A stretch of DNA of 11,980 bases from NCBI GenBank assembly GCA_004151065.3, contig NWUY0300106588.1:12417-24396 (forward strand), in the 5' to 3' direction. Positions 1 to 7,682 of the stretch are shown one piece after another; within the stretch, counting starts at the first letter, position 1; the number at the start of each line of letters is the position of its first letter. Source of the stretch: Larix sibirica. Its lineage: Eukaryota > Streptophyta > Pinopsida > Pinales > Pinaceae. Position numbers and translations under genes: made by a program. The notes under the pieces were generated by a model. That model searched no databases and was not told the DNA's origin. It was given only the letters and a program-made list of their open reading frames with translations.

Positions 1-186
1 ATAAGAGATTCATTAATAAACAAGGGTATGAACTTGGAGAGACCAAGCTTCCCCCGCGTTGATTGCCCCTTTGGGCCTTCTGCGAATCTCTGCACCACAG
101 GATCGGGATTTGGCAGTGATCGAGTTGTTGAGATCTGGTAGAGTGCCTGCGGGCTCTCCCTGCGCAGGATTCCCTCTGGGTCAACC
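1..186 (+). other. LINE 5' UTR with a small upstream ORF
   Basis: Leader ahead of ORF1. Plant L1 leaders normally carry an internal promoter, but no individual promoter element can be named here. An upstream ATG at 28-30 opens a 37-codon reading frame that closes with TAG at 139-141, before the ORF1 start. The segment is locally C-rich around 50-70 and 150-186. Bases 1 to about 24 may be flanking DNA rather than LINE. Confidence 0.5.
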
Positions 187-1524
187 ATGGACTCTCCCCC
201 ACCTTCACCGGAGGATCGGAAGAGACTCCTGGACGCCGCATTTAGATATTTGGTAGATGCTACGCCCCCTCCCCCAACAGATTCTTTAGACGCAAGTTTA
301 ATTAAAAGAGAAGCTGCTCCCCGTATCCAGATCTTATCGGCAGCTTTGAAAATGAAATCCCTCGCTCTAAGCGAACGCGGTTTGATTGGGCAATTCACTA
401 GAATCTGGCCTTCCCCCAAATCGATGGACGCATGGATTAACCATAATTGGATGCCTCTAATTTCAAGGGGTCTATAGCACTACTTTTGCGGAAAGGGCTT
501 CTTCACTTTTCTATTCGAACACAAAGTTGACCAGGATCTAATCTTCGGGAGCGGACCATATTTCATGGGTCCTCGCGGCTTGTACTTAAACAAATGGAGT
601 ATGTCATTCAACCCTGAGAAGGATGTTCCTTCTATAGTCCTAGTGTGGGTTCGGCTCCCACACCTGCCACTACACTACTGGAATGATGAAACACTGCAAG
701 CTATAGGTAACTCCCTCGGCAAATACATTGATAAAGCAGAGCCAAAAGGACCTTTGTTCTCCTGCACAAGAGTCTGTGTAGAAGTAGATCTGGAAAAAGG
801 GTTACCGGAGGAAGTCAATCTATACATGGATGGATGGGAGCACATGCAGAAAGTCGATTACGAGCAGCTGCCATTCAAATGCAAGAAGTGTCATGCAATA
901 CAGACATTTTGTCAAAAATTGCCCTAAGGCAGCTCAAGAAGTCCCAGAAAAAATGCAAGAAGAAGGTTGGCAGCAAATAAAAAAAGGAAGGAAAACAAAT
1001 ACAACAGAGGCCCATCCAAGGGGATTCAATAAAAATCGAAAAAGAAATCACTAAGGAAGTAAGGGAAGACACAACAACAACAGATTTCAGGATTTGCACT
1101 AGAAGAAGGAGAAATCCCAATATTGGAGGCAACCTCAACAGAGAAAGAAACGGAAGAAATACCCATTCCTGCCAGCATACAATCTTCATCCCCAAGAAAG
1201 GAGTTGATCGGTGAGGAAAAGGGTGGATCCAGTACACCTGGAAGCTCGTGGGCAGACAAGGTAAAAACCAAATTCGTCCCACTCAACTCATCCCCGGATA
1301 ATACAACCACAGAATCCTCAGAGAAATTTGATGTGATGCAGCCGCCAAATACCAGAGGTAGGAAATCGCAAAGGTACTACAGAGAATTGGAAGCAGAAAG
1401 AGAGATCGAGATGGGTAGACAAAAAATCCTGGAGGAAATGAAACTGCTCCAAAATACCAAATCTCAAAGTGGTGTTAAACCCGATGGCAGGTCCCGAGCA
1501 GGATCACAGGCCGTCAAGAAGTAA
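187..1524 (+). pseudogene. LINE ORF1, gag-like RNA-binding protein (DUF4283 region plus CCHC zinc knuckle), broken
   Basis: ORF1 proteins of plant LINEs bind element RNA and form the ribonucleoprotein needed for retrotransposition. The ATG at 187 sits in a strong plant start context (CAACCATGGA). The N-terminal half, about 310-850, reads as the DUF4283-type region typical of plant LINE ORF1, with recognisable blocks FCGKGFFTFLFE (about 484-519) and GPYFMGPRGLYLNKW (about 553-597). A CCHC knuckle follows at about 880-925 (CKKCH then HFVKNCPK), then a charged low-complexity tail with GEIP (about 1108-1119) and SSWADKVK (about 1243-1266). Damage: TAG at 475-477, a one-base shift inside the knuckle near 896 (frame 1 to frame 2), and a second shift back to frame 1 between about 1030 and 1065. 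It ends at TAA 1522-1524, overlapping the ORF2 start. Intact length would be about 445 residues, normal for the family. Confidence 0.9.
880..925 (+). other. CCHC zinc knuckle of LINE ORF1, split by a frameshift
   Basis: The first two cysteines (880-882 and 889-891) are in frame 1. The histidine (905-907) and last cysteine (920-922) are in frame 2. Across the shift the spacing is C-X2-C-X4-H-X4-C, the standard retroviral-type knuckle. One extra base at about 896 explains the break. Confidence 0.85.
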
Positions 1525-1526
1525 TG
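1522..1526 (+). promoter_or_regulatory. TAATG stop/start overlap joining LINE ORF1 and ORF2
   Basis: The ORF1 stop TAA (1522-1524) shares its last A with the ORF2 start ATG (1524-1526). ORF2 opens directly on conserved endonuclease residues (SWNCRG at codons 5-10), so this ATG is the natural start. In the silkworm LINE SART1 the same UAAUG arrangement supports termination-reinitiation of ORF2. Use of that mechanism here is inference. Confidence 0.75.
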
Positions 1527-2525
1527 AAAGTAGTCTCTTGGAATTGCAGGGGTCTAGGCGGGTTGAAAAAAGTCGAAGCAATCAAGGAAATGATAAAATC
1601 CGAAAAACCTGATCTTATGCTAATCCAAGAGACTAAAATGCCGGATGTGGAGGTCATGTCTCTCTCACGCTCACTCTGGAATAATTTCCATGGAAAAGCC
1701 CTTAGTGCTCATGGAGAATCTGGGGGAATTGCTACTCTGATTTCACAAAAATTCTCTTTAATATCCACCAAGGAGAACCACCACTGGCTGCTAATGGAAA
1801 TACAGGAAAAAGACAACAACAAAATCTATTACATCTGCAGTGTCTACGGTCCCACTCATTACAGGGACAAGACTAAATTTTGGGAAGATCTCAACAATTT
1901 AAAAGAGGGCATGAGCGGAAAAAATCTTATAGTTGCTGGAGATTTTAATGTAACAAAATCTCAACTAGAGAAGCGTGGAGGTAGCATAGTTCACGACCCT
2001 TTTGGAGAAAAGCTGGAGGATTTAATCAATGATCTGGATCTAAAGGACATACCACACAGAAATGACAAATACACATGGAACAATAGAAGATGTGGAGCTG
2101 GACACATTGCAGCTAAATTGGATTGGTTTCTGGTAAGCACATTCTTCCTTAATTCTGACCTCAGTATATCATGTTCGTATACCCTTTCATTCGCGGCCTC
2201 CGACCATAAGCCAATCGTCTTAGCGCTCACACCTCCAGAAAACTATGGCCCCATCCCATTTCGCTTTAACTCACAATTGATACAGGATTCTGATTTTTTA
2301 GAAATTGTGCAAACGACATGGAAAATAAATATCTTTGGTTCTCCCAGTTATATTTGGGAATGCAAGCTGAGAGCGGTGAGAAATGCGCTTAAAAACCGGG
2401 CAAAGAATTCCCACAATAATCTGAGACAAGAAAAAATCAAGTTTCAAAAGGAGATGGTCAATCTTCAACAAAGAATGGAGCTCGAGAGATTACTCCCCTC
2501 ACTCTCAGTCATGAAAATCATTTAA
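1524..2525 (+). CDS. APE-type endonuclease domain of LINE ORF2, reading frame intact
   Basis: This 333-codon frame covers the whole endonuclease (residues 1 to about 236) and the start of the linker. APE/EEP hallmarks are all present: N7 in SWNCRG, E36 in IQETK, Y108 in VYGP, D140 and N142 in GDFN, TWNN at 184-187, D200 in KLDWF (usually RLDR) and SDH at 226-228. In this family these residues bind metal and nick the target strand. No stop or shift interrupts the domain. The stop at 2523 is artificial, because the homologous reading frame has already changed between about 2485 and 2510. It could in principle encode a free endonuclease fragment, but expression is not shown. Confidence 0.88.
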   Translation: MKVVSWNCRGLGGLKKVEAIKEMIKSEKPDLMLIQETKMPDVEVMSLSRSLWNNFHGKALSAHGESGGIATLISQKFSLISTKENHHWLLMEIQEKDNNKIYYICSVYGPTHYRDKTKFWEDLNNLKEGMSGKNLIVAGDFNVTKSQLEKRGGSIVHDPFGEKLEDLINDLDLKDIPHRNDKYTWNNRRCGAGHIAAKLDWFLVSTFFLNSDLSISCSYTLSFAASDHKPIVLALTPPENYGPIPFRFNSQLIQDSDFLEIVQTTWKINIFGSPSYIWECKLRAVRNALKNRAKNSHNNLRQEKIKFQKEMVNLQQRMELERLLPSLSVMKII

Positions 2526-3850
2526 ATCAGAAAATTCTTGCAGTAGCCAAGCAAAAAGAAGAAATATGGAGAATCAATTCAAGATAGCTATGGTTAAAGG
2601 GAGGCGACAACAACACGATTTACTTTCACAACCAAGCTAAAGCCCGTCGCAGTAAAAATGCTCTTAAGGAACTGCAGAACCAAAATGGAGAGAGGGTAAG
2701 AGGTCCGGAAGACTTGAAGATCCACATATTCAACCACTTCAGTGATCTTTTCAACGACAGTGGAGAGACAGATCCAGAAGCAAAAGCAGATCTTATCTCT
2801 GGAATTCCCTTTCTTGTCTCGGATAATGGCAACAGAGAGTTGTCCAAACCGATCTTGGAATACGAAATTGCAAAAGCCATTTGGTCCCTTCAAGTAGACA
2901 AGACGTCAGGCCCTGACGGGTTTACCATACATTTTTACAGGGCAGCGTGGTAGATCATCAAATAGGATCTAAAAAAAATGCTCAACTGGACCAGGAATAA
3001 AGACAAAATAGGAGGGGCCACCAATTCTACTTTTCTTGCATTAATACCTAAAGACAAAATACTGAGTTCAATAGATCGCTTCCGACCGATCTCACTCTGC
3101 AACACCTCCTACAAAATCCTATTAAAGATTCTCACCACAAGAATGAAAAAAGTCAGGGATCAACTCATCTCAGATTCTCAAGGGGGGTTCATAGCTGGTC
3201 GACAAATCCTCGACAATATCATTATTGTACAAGAAGCGATACACACCAACATGGAAAAAAAGCATAAGGGAATGGCCATTAAGCTCGATATGGCCAATGC
3301 TTTTGACAAAGTAAACCATCCCTTTCTTTTCGAAATCATTATGACGTTTGGATTCTCAAGAAGAATTGTTCGCTAGGTCAAAGCATGTATAAGCAGCCCA
3401 TGGATAGCTCCCCTGTTTAACGATCGATCAACTAACTTCTTTCAAGCCTCAAGAGGACTGCGCCAAGGTTGTCCAATGTCTCCATTCCTTTATCTCTTAG
3501 TTGCGGAAACAATGAGCAGAAAAATTCAACGACTGCAAGAATTGGGGGAACTAAAAGGCCTCAAAATTGTTAGAGGAGCCAAGCCGATCAACCACACACA
3601 ATTCGCAGACGATACTATCTTACTTGGTGGAGCCTCCTCTATCATAGCTAAAAGATTTAGCAAAGTACTCTCCACATTCCTCTCAGCTTCAGATGGCAAA
3701 ATAAATTCACTCAAGTCAAAGGTCTATGGATGGAACTGCACACCCGGGGTGTTAGCAAATATCGCAAGAATCTTAGGATTTGAAGGAATAACAAACTGGA
3801 ATTCCTTTAATTATCTTGGGATACCCATTTTCAAAGGAAAAAAAAGAGTA
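2486..3850 (+). pseudogene. Reverse transcriptase domain of LINE ORF2
   Basis: Frame 2 segment with the linker block WLKGGDNNT (2591-2617), the start of RT at DKTSGPDGF (about 2897-2925), RPISLCN (about 3083-3103), GGFIAGRQILDN (about 3185-3220), IKLDMANAFDKV with the first catalytic Asp at 3287-3289, RQGCPMSPFLY (about 3461-3493), and the catalytic FADD box at 3602-3613. The LGIP block follows at about 3812-3825. All three catalytic aspartates are present. Four TAG stops (2585, 2951, 2963, 3374) and a frame change near 3840-3860 disable it. The stop at 3374 replaces a position that is normally Trp in plant LINEs. Confidence 0.92.
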
Positions 3851-3860
3851 AGGAATCATA

Positions 3861-4058
3861 GGCAAAATAAAAAACAAAATTAATTCATGGGGTTTCAGAT
3901 GGCTTAATCCCGCCGGTAGAATGGTTCTTATAAAATCCATCCTATTTGCGTACCCCCTCTACGCTTCCTCTATCTCCCTAGCACCCAAAACAGTTATGAA
4001 TGATATCACCAAAGAGCTCAAAAACTTCTTATGGAAAGGACGGATGTCCAATCACTAC
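3861..4058 (+). pseudogene. LINE ORF2 region after the RT palm, displaced to frame 3
   Basis: About 66 codons in frame 3 read KIKNKINSWGFRWLNPAG at the start and KELKNFLWKGR near the end, the conserved thumb/connection block that follows the RT in plant LINE ORF2. Frame 2 holds the sequence on either side, so two compensating indels, near 3840-3860 and near 4058-4062, bracket it. The A-rich runs at 3838-3847 and 3869-3874 are plausible slippage sites for the first. Confidence 0.85.
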
Positions 4059-4693
4059 AAAAGTTCCATTTGATCAAATGGGACACGGTGTGTCAACCCA
4101 AAATATATGGAGGGGCAGGGATCAAAGATCCATCGGTAATGGACCTTGCTCTCGGAGCAAAAATTCCGTGGAGAATTATTTCTGGCAAAAAGGCGTGGTG
4201 GAAAGAAATCCTTCACAAAAAATACATGTTAGGCAGCAGAAGACGTTGTGTGGATAGCATAGATCAGGGCAGAAAAGGTTCTCCAATTTGGAACCTTTGT
4301 AAGAAAGCGGCATTCATAATCCAAAGCATAATTTTTTGGATCCCAGGCAACAGAAAGCATATTAAAATCTGGAAAGACAACATTGGCTCAAACTCCCCTG
4401 TAAATTATCTCCAAGAATTTGAAGCGTTAAAAGAATGGATGGAACAAGCCAACATACATACTTTGTATGATCTGTCTAATTGGTCAAATCAAGGAAGATG
4501 GGATGGATGGATTGAATTAGAAATACTGGAGTGCCTCTCTCATGAATACACTACTCTGGTCGCAATGTTCCATGGATCTCTCCCCATACATCAAAACATG
4601 AAGGAGAAGCGTGGATGGGGAAGTGCTGGCACTTACACAGTAAAGGAAGGTTACAACTACATGGACTCCCTCAGTAATAAGCGAACCAAAGAT

Positions 4694-4905
4694 AGCAAGT
4701 GGAATAGCGTTTGGGGCAAGGAAGGACTCCCAAAAATAAATGTCTTCTACTGGACACTAGCTCACAGGAAGACATTAACTGCTGAAAATCTCAAGAAAAG
4801 AGGGATTGAAGGACCAACAAGATGCATTTTATGTAAGGAAGATGAAGAGATAATCGATCATCTATTGTTAGAGTGCAAATTCTCACAGGAGGTGTGGCAC
4901 CAAGC
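4694..4905 (+). other. zf-RVT zinc-binding domain of LINE ORF2
   Basis: This domain follows the RT in plant LINEs and probably binds nucleic acid. The block runs from SKWNSVWGKEGLPKI to the Trp at the end of KFSQEVW. The metal ligands are visible: Cys 4823-4825, Cys 4832-4834, His 4859-4861 and Cys 4874-4876, in a C-X2-C-X8-H-X4-C pattern. The surrounding F-W and L-T anchors also fit. No stop interrupts the domain; two TAG codons follow at 5048 and 5057. Confidence 0.87.
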
Positions 4906-5281
4906 TTTTCGAGAAATCCACCCAAACCTGACTCTCCCAACGAATTGGAACAACCTGTTTGCAAGATGGCATGATTACTACCACTGCTCATTATCCAGGA
5001 AGCCAGATTTCAAAAGAGCGTGGGTTGCATTCCCCAAATACATATGCTAGAAGCTCTAGAATGCAAGGAACAAAGAACTCTTTGAAGACATAAGAGCCAC
5101 CCCAGGAAAGGTTCTATCTTCAACAAAAACACTATGGATCGAAGCTCTTTCAACTAGAGGTATGAAAAACATAAGCAAAGAGCCCTTAAGCGTGGAAGAA
5201 AAAATATGTATGAAACAGAACACACACAATTGGAAAATTAGATTAACTCCGGAGGACCTTCAGCTTTGGATCAAGAATAAT

Positions 5282-5680
5282 GGTTGTCACATCCTGTTCT
5301 TCTGCGGGGCCTCGAAAGGAAACCTCTGGTTGGCAGGTACGGGAGGAGTCCTCCTAGATCTTGAGGGAAATAAGGTGAAAGAATATGCATGGGGAATTGG
5401 AAGGAGGACCAATAATGAAGCAGAGTGTCTTGCGTTGATCAAAGGAATGGAAATCGCAAGGAGGGATGATATCAAGGATCTAGTGGCCATTGGAGACTCA
5501 ATGTTGGTTATACGAGAAGCTAGGAGCTTGGCCAAAAATCGTAAGAAGCCTGTCACAAATCTCCATCACATTTTTAATTATATGGTCAAAGATTTTAACA
5601 ATATCAATTTCCAACACATTTGGAGGAATAACATTCAGCAAGCTGACATTATGGCCAACAAAGGTGCTGGAATGGATTAT
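5282..5680 (+). pseudogene. RNase H domain at the ORF2 C-terminus, first catalytic Asp replaced
   Basis: RNase H removes the RNA strand of the RNA-DNA hybrid. Plant L1 elements are known to have gained an RNase H of archaeal type. The fold is clear: ILFFCGASKGN, AGTGGV, TNNEAECLALIKG, AIGDSMLVI and QQADIMANKGA. Catalytic Glu (5423-5425), Asp (5495-5497) and the last Asp (5645-5647) are kept. The first catalytic Asp, expected directly before GASKGN, is Cys (TGC at 5303-5305), which should abolish metal-dependent catalysis. The frame is open from 5060 to 5731. Confidence 0.9.
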
Positions 5681-5731
5681 GGAATCTTGTTCAACACTAG
5701 TCATGAACTCGACATCAACTGGGTTCCGTAG

Positions 5732-6352
5732 TCCTCCCGACTCGACGAGGAATTTCCCCTCCCTTAAACTATGGAGGAAGAAATACTCAAGGATTATTCA
5801 CGCAGACAGAGCAAATCAGGGCTCAAGCAGACATAATGGTACAGGGTTCACGCTATCAGCAACAAAGATAATTTAAATCATTACAGGAGAAAGATAATTT
5901 GATGAAGAGAAGGAAAAAAACCGGACTATAGAGATGGAGCTAGTTAGAGATTGGGTACAATGCAGAGATAGAGCTCGGCTTGAAGTGGAGAAAAATGTCA
6001 ATCACTTATAGAGTAAAGGCAACAAGGGCAAAAACAACATGAATAGTGGCAAGGTAATCGAGACAATTGTCTCAGTAAATAATAGTTGAAGGAGCTCATT
6101 CGACAATCTTGCTGAAAATACATGAGAAAGGATGATTGCGATTCGAGGAGTATCGCAAAAAATATTTTCTCTCTATATTCTATTATGTAAATTTCTTGAG
6201 TTTAGAATCATGTGTTCGATCTTCCAAGACTGGAAAACTAAGAGCTAGTCTCCACAACAGCTCTAAGTTCTTGGGAACAGTCTTCCCATTGCAATTGTAA
6301 CCTGATTATCTTTCTTTTTATAAAATCTTATCAACCGTTATTGTTAAAAAAA
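5732..6352 (+). other. LINE 3' UTR and short A tail
   Basis: Non-coding tail after ORF2. Frame 3 remains open to about 5876 and could be a remnant of the ORF2 C-terminus. The last 50 bases contain a pyrimidine-rich stretch followed by TATAAAATC, much like the AATAAAA-type ends of plant LINEs, then seven A's at 6346-6352. The short tail may have shrunk with age or been lost in part. I see no other gene here. Confidence 0.7.
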
Positions 6353-6480
6353 CACTAGAGGGATTTATTTAATAATAACAACCACAATAGACCCAATCCA
6401 CTTCACATTGAATGGCAACCATAATTATACTATTATTACAACCCTAGGTACAATCCCAGTAATCTACCCCCCTTTGGAAA
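6353..6480. repeat. Inverted repeat, left arm (LTR-like)
   Basis: The reverse complement of this segment aligns with 7248-7363. The best block, about 6366-6440, is roughly 85% identical by eye (for example AATAATAACAACC and CATTGAATG are shared). The match weakens into an indel-rich C-run at 6465-6480. The outer edge falls exactly after the LINE A run. Confidence 0.8.
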
Positions 6481-6518
6481 GTGTTTCCCTCAATGCTTGT
6501 AATGAGAATGTACAACAC

Positions 6519-6745
6519 TAAACCAAGGTTCCATGTACAATTGTTGACCACAATACTGAAGTGGTCGAGGAAACCAAGGCCCCGTGGAGAAGCTCATCCA
6601 TAAACCTAGGTCCCATGTACAAGTGCTAAATGAAAACCTAGAAGTAATATAGGAAGCTCATCCATAAGCTATGGCATCTACAACTACTATCCTCAATGTT
6701 GTAGCAGCCCAAGAAGCTTCACCATAAACATGGGTCTCATGTTCA
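6519..6745. repeat. Degenerate tandem repeat, period about 61 bp
   Basis: A motif resembling GAAGCTCATCCATAA recurs at 6589, 6653 and 6713. The companion motif resembling CCTAGGTCCCATGTACA recurs at about 6522, 6573, 6604, 6665 and 6726. Spacing is 60-64 bp between the three best units, less regular to the left. Units differ by many substitutions, so the array is old. Confidence 0.65.
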
Positions 6746-6793
6746 CATTACCATGACGATCCTTAATTGAAAACTCCGGAGTGTGACAACTAG

Positions 6794-7159
6794 CTAAAGA
6801 TGGTGCTCCCAATGGCTAGCATAGCCATATGGATCCAAACAAATTGAGTCTCGTATGTCCAAAAGATCATCCACATAACTATAAAAGGTCAATTGTGGAT
6901 CAGGAAGGAACATTACCACCTAAGAATATGTAAGTTGAACATTGATAGTCACCATGAACTCCTGATTTCCGTCAAAGATATCCTCAACATAAGGAGGAGT
7001 AGATTCATCAAATAGAATCCAAAAGTAGTTGTCTTTCCATAAATGACAACTATCCATTTACTAGTCATCACAATCATCCTCTAAATCATAACATGTATCT
7101 ATTTCAACGATATACACTTCTTGGATGATAGGATACATCTCATCAATATACAACTCTCT
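6794..7159 (-). pseudogene. Unrecognised broken ORF in the internal region of the LTR remnant
   Basis: About 120 codons on the minus strand form a composition-coherent reading frame, acidic and rich in aromatic residues, interrupted by TAG (7061-7063), TAA (7058-7060) and TAG (6920-6922), and ended by TAG (6794-6796). It includes FDESTPPYVEDIFDGNQEF and LPDPQLTFYSYVDDLLDIRD. I do not recognise the family. The YVDD string is not set in RT context, so I do not read it as a polymerase motif. The frame lies 50-400 bp downstream of the PBS, where gag would normally start. It may be a highly diverged gag, a private ORF of a non-autonomous element, or chance. Confidence 0.4.
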
Positions 7160-7196
7160 TTAAATTCAAGAAGTTGGCTCATGTAACATCATAGAA

Positions 7197-7210
7197 GGTT
7201 TTGATACCAA
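7197..7210 (-). other. Primer-binding site (tRNA-iMet type) of the LTR remnant
   Basis: The minus strand reads TTGGTATCAAAACC, close to the complement of the plant initiator tRNA-Met 3' end (TGGTATCAGAGC). One base separates it from the sequence ...CGTAACA, a good LTR 3' end. This fixes the element on the minus strand with its 5' LTR to the right. Confidence 0.65.
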
Positions 7211-7211
7211 T

Positions 7212-7682
7212 TGTTACGATCCTTGTTGGGATCCTCCCTAAGGGTATAATGGGGGAGAATGAAGGGCCTATTGGAGTAATAATAGTACAATTATGGTGGT
7301 CATTCAATGTAAAGTAGATTGGGTCCACTATGGTTGTTATTATCAAATAAGGTCCACTAGTTAGTTAGAATGAAATACATGTAATGTGGTCTCTTTAGAG
7401 AAATCCCATTATGCAGCTAGGAGGTGGTTTTGCTTAGGGATCTTTGGTTAGGTATATATAAGGATGGAGTCCTCCTTATGGATAAGTATCGGGGGTTATT
7501 ATATTGGAGCTTATCTCATCGAGAGGTCACCCTACCTTAAAAGTAAAGTTAATAGGACTTGATTCCTTCCATAAAATGACCATTGTATGGTGTTGCCCTA
7601 CCTCAAGGGTGTTTTGAGAAAAAAAAAGTAGCCTGCATTTTTGAATATCTTGTTTTGTATTCAAGTATAATGGTAAAGAAGT
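7212..7682 (-). repeat. Putative 5' LTR of the minus-strand remnant
   Basis: Its 3' end is set by the terminal CA (minus strand) at 7212-7213 beside the PBS. A TATA-like sequence lies at 7451-7463 (near-palindromic GGTATATATAAGG), about 240 bp from that end, a plausible promoter position. The outer boundary is not visible: it is placed at 7682 only because the next element begins at 7683. The minus-strand open frame at 7527-7718 crosses into the next LTR and is probably not a gene. Confidence 0.45.
7248..7363. repeat. Inverted repeat, right arm (LTR-like)
   Basis: Partner of 6353-6480 in opposite orientation, about 770 bp away across a central region. It contains a G-rich stretch at 7250-7258 opposite the C-run of the left arm. 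Read on the minus strand, it lies inside the sequence that leads to the PBS at 7197-7210, which is why an LTR origin is favoured over a DNA-transposon terminal repeat. Confidence 0.8.

Larger units (their letters stand above)
1524..5731 (+). pseudogene. LINE ORF2 polyprotein (endonuclease, reverse transcriptase, zf-RVT, RNase H), broken
   Basis: The replicase: it nicks target DNA, primes at the nick and reverse-transcribes LINE RNA. Frame 3 is open from 1524 to the TAA at 2523, but homology passes into frame 2 between about 2485 and 2510. Frame 2 then carries the RT to about 3850, frame 3 runs to about 4058, and frame 2 resumes to TAG 5729-5731. In-frame stops are TAG at 2585, 2951, 2963, 3374, 5048 and 5057. 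Full length would be about 1,400 residues, usual for plant L1. The order of domains is normal. The last stop at 5729 comes about 45 codons after the RNase H core. A frame 3 extension to about 5876 may be a former C-terminus, so the original end is uncertain. Confidence 0.93.
1..6352 (+). mobile_element. Plant L1-type LINE retrotransposon, near full length, degenerate
   Basis: A non-LTR retrotransposon that would copy itself by target-primed reverse transcription in the nucleus. In order I see a 5' UTR, a gag-like ORF1 (187-1524), an ORF2 (1524-5731) with APE endonuclease, reverse transcriptase, a CCHC-type zf-RVT segment and RNase H, then a 3' UTR ending in seven A's at 6346-6352. This architecture, including a terminal RNase H, is established for plant L1 elements. 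The length of about 6.3 kb fits a full-length copy. ORF1 has one in-frame stop and two frameshifts; ORF2 has six in-frame stops and three frameshifts, so the copy cannot move on its own. The 5' boundary is uncertain: it lies between base 1 and about 25, or just outside the window. I could not find a convincing target-site duplication around it. Confidence 0.95.
6353..7682 (-). mobile_element. Rearranged LTR-type element remnant with inverted LTR segments
   Basis: On the minus strand the order from the right is: an LTR-like segment (7682 down to 7212), a tRNA-iMet-like PBS (7197-7210), a broken ORF of unknown identity (7159-6794) and a ~61-bp tandem repeat (6745-6519). Beyond these is a segment (6353-6480) that matches part of the right LTR in the opposite orientation. 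A normal element has direct LTRs, so this is either a self-integration or palindromic rearrangement, or two unrelated remnants. No gag, RT or integrase motif is visible, which points to a non-autonomous element. The left edge coincides with the LINE A tail. Confidence 0.55.

Noticed and set aside
875-1310. Two overlapping minus-strand open frames
   Set aside because: They lie opposite LINE ORF1, have low-complexity composition that mirrors the purine-rich coding strand, and show no known motif.
2594-2893. Minus-strand open frames opposite the RT
   Set aside because: Antisense shadows of a clear RT reading frame.
5287-5704. Minus-strand open frames opposite RNase H
   Set aside because: Antisense shadows; the sense strand holds an unambiguous RNase H fold.
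6519-6745. CRISPR-like repeat array
   Set aside because: Units are degenerate and contiguous with no unique spacers, and the context is plant TE sequence.
6900-6910. YVDD string as a reverse transcriptase active site
   Set aside because: Surrounding residues do not match any RT palm block, and no other RT motif is nearby.
6353-7363. Class II DNA transposon with terminal inverted repeats
   Set aside because: No transposase, no matching flanking duplication, and the right arm lies inside an LTR-PBS context. Kept only as an alternative.
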